Under the pieces are notes generated by a model that did no database searches, was not told the origin of the DNA, and worked only from the letters and a program-made list of their open reading frames with translations. 32,042 nt of DNA from Opitutaceae bacterium (GTDB taxonomy: Bacteria; Verrucomicrobiota; Verrucomicrobiia; Opitutales; Opitutaceae): positions 1 to 32,042 of the forward strand of contig CANIXX010000007.1 in the NCBI GenBank assembly GCA_947471115.1. The letters are read 5' to 3'. Every line of letters begins with the position of its first letter. Position 1 is the stretch's first letter. A program made the translations under genes and the position numbers. Positions 28,726 to 32,042 of the stretch are shown here, one piece after another.

Positions 28726-28756
28726 AAACGGTCTCCTAATACGAGGCCGTTTTTTT
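28726..28756 (+). terminator. Intrinsic terminator after the CxxS glutaredoxin-like gene
   Basis: AAACGGTCTC pairs with GAGGCCGTTT (one G-U) around a CTAATAC loop and continues into a run of T residues. It separates this gene from gltB. Confidence 0.9.
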
Positions 28757-28863
28757 CGTTTACTGAGTTTGCCTGCATTGCCCCGGACTGACTTCGGCGG
28801 TGGCACTGGCCGCACAGGTTTTTAACACCCCTTTCCTTCTGTTTAACTGGCTCGATTACTGCC

Positions 28864-31800
28864 GTGAATAACACCCGTCCTCTCACCTCCGCCCAGTCCT
28901 CTCCGCCTTCCGTCGCAGGGCGCCCCGCCAAGCAGGGGCTCTACGACCCTTGGTTTGAGCATGACGCGTGCGGCGTCGGCTTCGTGGTGGATATGAAGGG
29001 CCGCGCGACCCACGCCATTCTCCGCCAGGGTATTCAGGTTTTGGAGAACCTCGACCACCGCGGTGCCGCCGGCAGCGAGCCCAACACCGGTGATGGCGCC
29101 GGCATTCTGCTCCAAGTCCCGCACGCTTTTTGCGTCGATGTCGCCAAAAAGGCCCGCATCACCCTGCCCGCCGCCGGCCTCTACGGCACTGGCCTGATTT
29201 TCCTGCCCCGCAACGCCACTCATCGCCGTAAGATCGAGGAAAAGTTTGCCCAGATCATTCAGAGCGAAGGCCAGACCTGCCTCGGTTGGCGCAACGTTCC
29301 CACCGACAACGCCTCCCTCGGCGAGACCGCCAAGTCCAGCGAGCCGTTCATCCGCCAGGTGTTCATCGGCCGCAGCGAGGATCTCGCCGATGCAATGGCC
29401 TTCGAGCGCAAGCTCTACGTCATCCGCAAGCGAGCCTCCGCCGAGTTGCATGACGAGGGTTTCCTGGGTGCCGAGACCTGGTATGTGCCCAGCCTCTCAG
29501 CCCGCACGCTTGTCTACAAAGGCATGCTGCTCACGACCCAGCTGTCGGTGTATTTCCCCGACCTGCAGAACCCGCTCATGGCCACCGCCATCGCGCTGGT
29601 ACACTCGCGTTTCAGCACCAACACCTTCCCGAGCTGGGACCGCGCCCATCCGTACCGCTACGTCGCCCACAACGGCGAAATCAACACGCTGCGCGGTAAC
29701 ATCAACTGGATGCACGCCCGCCAGGCCCACTGCATCTCCGACGCCTTTGGCGACGACATCAAAAAGATCCTTCCGATCATCAACCCCAACGGCAGCGACT
29801 CGGCGATGTTCGACAACACGCTGGAGCTGCTCCACCTCGCCGGCCGCTCCCTGCCGCACGCGGTGATGATGATGATCCCCGAGCCCTGGTCCAACCACCA
29901 GACGATGGAGGACAACCGCCGCGCCTTCTACCAGTACCACGCGTGTTTGATGGAGCCGTGGGACGGCCCCGCAGCCATGACCTTCACCGATGGTCAAAGC
30001 ATCGGCGCGGTCCTCGACCGCAACGGCCTGCGCCCCGCCCGCTACTACGTTACCAAGGACGACCTCGTCATCCTCGCCTCCGAGGCCGGCGTACTCGACA
30101 TCCCGGACGCCGACATCGTTGAAAAGGGCCGTATCCAGCCGGGTAAGATGTTCCTCGTGGACACCCAGCAGGGCCGCATCATTCCCGACGAGGAAATCAA
30201 GCGCCAGCTCGCCGCTGAATTCCCTTACCGCGCTTGGCTCGACGAGCACCTCGTCCACCTCGACGACCTGCCCGCCGCCCCCGAGTTGCCCGTTCCCGAC
30301 CGCGACACGCTCCACCAGCGCCAACTCGCCTTCGGTTACACCCACGAGGACGAACGCGCGATCCTTGCCCCCATGGCTAAGGACGGCGTCGAGGGCATCG
30401 GCTCGATGGGTAACGACACGCCGCTGGCGGTCCTCTCTAACAAGCCGCGCCTGCTCTACGATTATTTCAAGCAGCTGTTCGCCCAGGTCACCAACCCGCC
30501 GATCGACTGTATCCGCGAAGAAATTATCACCTCCCACGAGACCCGCCTCGGTTCTGAGGGCAATTTGCTACAGCCCGGTGCCACCGCCTGCCGCCGCGTC
30601 GAGCTCGACTGGCCGGTCCTCACCAACGAGGAATTCGGGAAAATCCGCCGCATGCAGCTGCCGGGGCTCAAGGTAGATGTTCTGCCGATTCTCTTCCGCG
30701 TTTCCCGTGGTGAGAAGGGCCTGGCTAAGGCCATGGAGGAGCTTTGCGTGCTCGCCCGCCGCGCCATCGAGGATAACGAGGTCAACGTCCTCATCCTCTC
30801 CGACCGCGGTGTCACCAAGGACTACGCCCCGATCCCAGCGCTGCTCGCCGTCGCTGGCCTGCACCATTACCTGATCCGCGAAGGTCTGCGCACACAGGTT
30901 AGCCTCGTGCTGGAAACCGGCGAAGCCCGCCAGGTGCACCACATCGCGTTGCTCATCGGTTACGGTGTGAGCGCCATCAACCCGTACCTGGCATTCGAGA
31001 CCATCGACGACATGATCCACGAGGGGCTGTTGCCCGGCGTCGATCACAAGACTGCCTGCAAGAACCTGGTCAAAGCCACCGCCAAGGGCGTGGTCAAGGT
31101 CGCCTCCAAGATGGGAATTTCGTCCATCCAGAGCTACCGCGGCGCCCAAGTGTTCGAGGCCGTCGGCCTGCGCCAGGACGTTATCGACCACTACTTCACT
31201 TGGACCCCGTCGCGCGTGGGCGGCATCGGTCTGGACATCATCGCCCAAGAGGTGCTCATGCGCCACCGCGAGGCGTTCGGTGAGCGCAACGTCATCGACC
31301 ACTCCCTGCCCGCCGGCGGCCAGTTCAAATGGCGTTCCGACGGTGAGTTTCACCTCTTCAACCCCGAGTCGATCCACGCCCTGCAAAAGGCCGTGCGCAC
31401 AGGCGACTACGGCGTGTTCCAGCAGTACGCCCGCCTGGTCAACGACCAGTCAAAGGCCCTGTGCACGTTGCGCGGCATGCTCGACTTCAAGCCCTCCGAC
31501 GCCATCCCTATCGAGGAGGTCGAGTCGATTGAAAAGATCCTCGCCCGCTTCAAGACCGGCGCAATGTCCTACGGCTCGATCTCGCAAGAGGCCCACGAGA
31601 CCCTGGCCATCGCCATGAACCGCATCGGTGGTAAATCCAACACCGGTGAGGGCGGCGAAGACCCGGTGCGTTTCGTCCCCATGGCGAACGGCGACTCGAA
31701 GAACTCCGCCATCAAGCAGGTCGCTTCCGGCCGCTTCGGTGTAACCAGCAACTACCTAGTCAGCGCCCGCGAAATCCAGATTAAGATGGCACAGGGCGCC

Positions 31801-32042
31801 AAGCCCGGTGAGGGCGGCCAGTTGCCCGGCACGAAGGTGTATCCATGGGTCGCCAAGACCCGCCACACCACCGCCGGCGTCGGCCTCATCTCCCCGCCTC
31901 CGCACCACGACATCTATTCTATCGAGGATTTGGCTGAGCTGATCCACGACCTCAAGAACGCCAATCGCCGCGCCCGCATCAGTGTAAAACTGGTGGCCGA
32001 GGTCGGTGTCGGTACCATCGCCGCCGGTGTGGCCAAAGCCCA
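28864..32042 (+). CDS. gltB: Glutamate synthase large subunit (3' end beyond window)
   Basis: GltB makes two glutamates from glutamine and 2-oxoglutarate and is central to ammonium assimilation. The first 1059 codons are visible in an open frame with no stop, which is why the ORF track misses it. The GTG start is chosen because it gives a 35-residue propeptide before the nucleophile Cys36 ([14 protein letters not shown]), as in other GltB proteins. The amidotransferase domain includes LENLDHRGA and [18 protein letters not shown]; the central domain follows, and the FMN-binding synthase domain starts before [17 protein letters not shown] and [10 protein letters not shown]. The window ends inside this domain, before the 3Fe-4S cysteines and the GXGXG domain. 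No Shine-Dalgarno site precedes the GTG; gltD may lie downstream. Confidence 0.96.
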   Translation, partial: MNNTRPLTSAQSSPPSVAGRPAKQGLYDPWFEHDACGVGFVVDMKGRATHAILRQGIQVLENLDHRGAAGSEPNTGDGAGILLQVPHAFCVDVAKKARITLPAAGLYGTGLIFLPRNATHRRKIEEKFAQIIQSEGQTCLGWRNVPTDNASLGETAKSSEPFIRQVFIGRSEDLADAMAFERKLYVIRKRASAELHDEGFLGAETWYVPSLSARTLVYKGMLLTTQLSVYFPDLQNPLMATAIALVHSRFSTNTFPSWDRAHPYRYVAHNGEINTLRGNINWMHARQAHCISDAFGDDIKKILPIINPNGSDSAMFDNTLELLHLAGRSLPHAVMMMIPEPWSNHQTMEDNRRAFYQYHACLMEPWDGPAAMTFTDGQSIGAVLDRNGLRPARYYVTKDDLVILASEAGVLDIPDADIVEKGRIQPGKMFLVDTQQGRIIPDEEIKRQLAAEFPYRAWLDEHLVHLDDLPAAPELPVPDRDTLHQRQLAFGYTHEDERAILAPMAKDGVEGIGSMGNDTPLAVLSNKPRLLYDYFKQLFAQVTNPPIDCIREEIITSHETRLGSEGNLLQPGATACRRVELDWPVLTNEEFGKIRRMQLPGLKVDVLPILFRVSRGEKGLAKAMEELCVLARRAIEDNEVNVLILSDRGVTKDYAPIPALLAVAGLHHYLIREGLRTQVSLVLETGEARQVHHIALLIGYGVSAINPYLAFETIDDMIHEGLLPGVDHKTACKNLVKATAKGVVKVASKMGISSIQSYRGAQVFEAVGLRQDVIDHYFTWTPSRVGGIGLDIIAQEVLMRHREAFGERNVIDHSLPAGGQFKWRSDGEFHLFNPESIHALQKAVRTGDYGVFQQYARLVNDQSKALCTLRGMLDFKPSDAIPIEEVESIEKILARFKTGAMSYGSISQEAHETLAIAMNRIGGKSNTGEGGEDPVRFVPMANGDSKNSAIKQVASGRFGVTSNYLVSAREIQIKMAQGAKPGEGGQLPGTKVYPWVAKTRHTTAGVGLISPPPHHDIYSIEDLAELIHDLKNANRRARISVKLVAEVGVGTIAAGVAKA

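Noticed and set aside
29497-30537. 346-residue minus-strand ORF opposite gltB
   Set aside because: Antisense to the catalytic region of gltB, which has strong motifs in the + frame.

Overview
The window is about 60% GC and looks like a chromosome segment from a verrucomicrobial bacterium, probably Opitutaceae-like. This rests on inference from protein style, sparse Shine-Dalgarno sites and palindromic intergenic repeats; no database search was run.

Bases 1-12017 hold the conserved transcription/translation cluster, all on the + strand: 3' end of tuf, tRNA-Trp(CCA), secE, nusG, rplK, rplA, rplJ, rplL, rpoB, rpoC, closed by a strong intrinsic terminator. Structured gaps sit on both sides of rplL: three hairpins between rplJ and rplL, and a terminator-like hairpin plus a second stem before rpoB. 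They probably set L7/L12 and RNA polymerase subunit levels. The RpoC protein lacks all four cysteines of the usual second zinc site.

Bases 12092-21316 are accessory. They hold an RsuA-type 16S rRNA pseudouridine synthase, a 400-base gene-free stretch with strong signs of a structured RNA on the + strand (family not recognised), a bacterial Popeye-domain membrane protein, a LEA14-like lipoprotein, and a LacI-family regulator divergent from glucuronate isomerase (uxaC). An 86-base palindromic element follows, then a translationally coupled pair (EF-hand membrane protein plus small membrane protein), a second palindromic element, and an HDOD protein.

Bases 21721-27476 are a minus-strand run: DTW-domain tRNA modification enzyme, dithiol glutaredoxin, L,D-transpeptidase, uracil-DNA glycosylase, subtilisin-like protease (overlapping ung by four bases), and a BASS-type transporter. 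The genes look loosely tied to envelope, redox and nucleic-acid maintenance.

Bases 27604-32042 return to the + strand: a SET-domain protein, a structured intergenic region, a CxxS glutaredoxin-like protein with a clear terminator, and the first 1059 codons of glutamate synthase large subunit (gltB), cut off by the window end. The ORF track omits gltB because no stop lies inside the window.

The best candidates for something undescribed are the structured RNA at about 12872-13168 and the zinc-site loss in RpoC.
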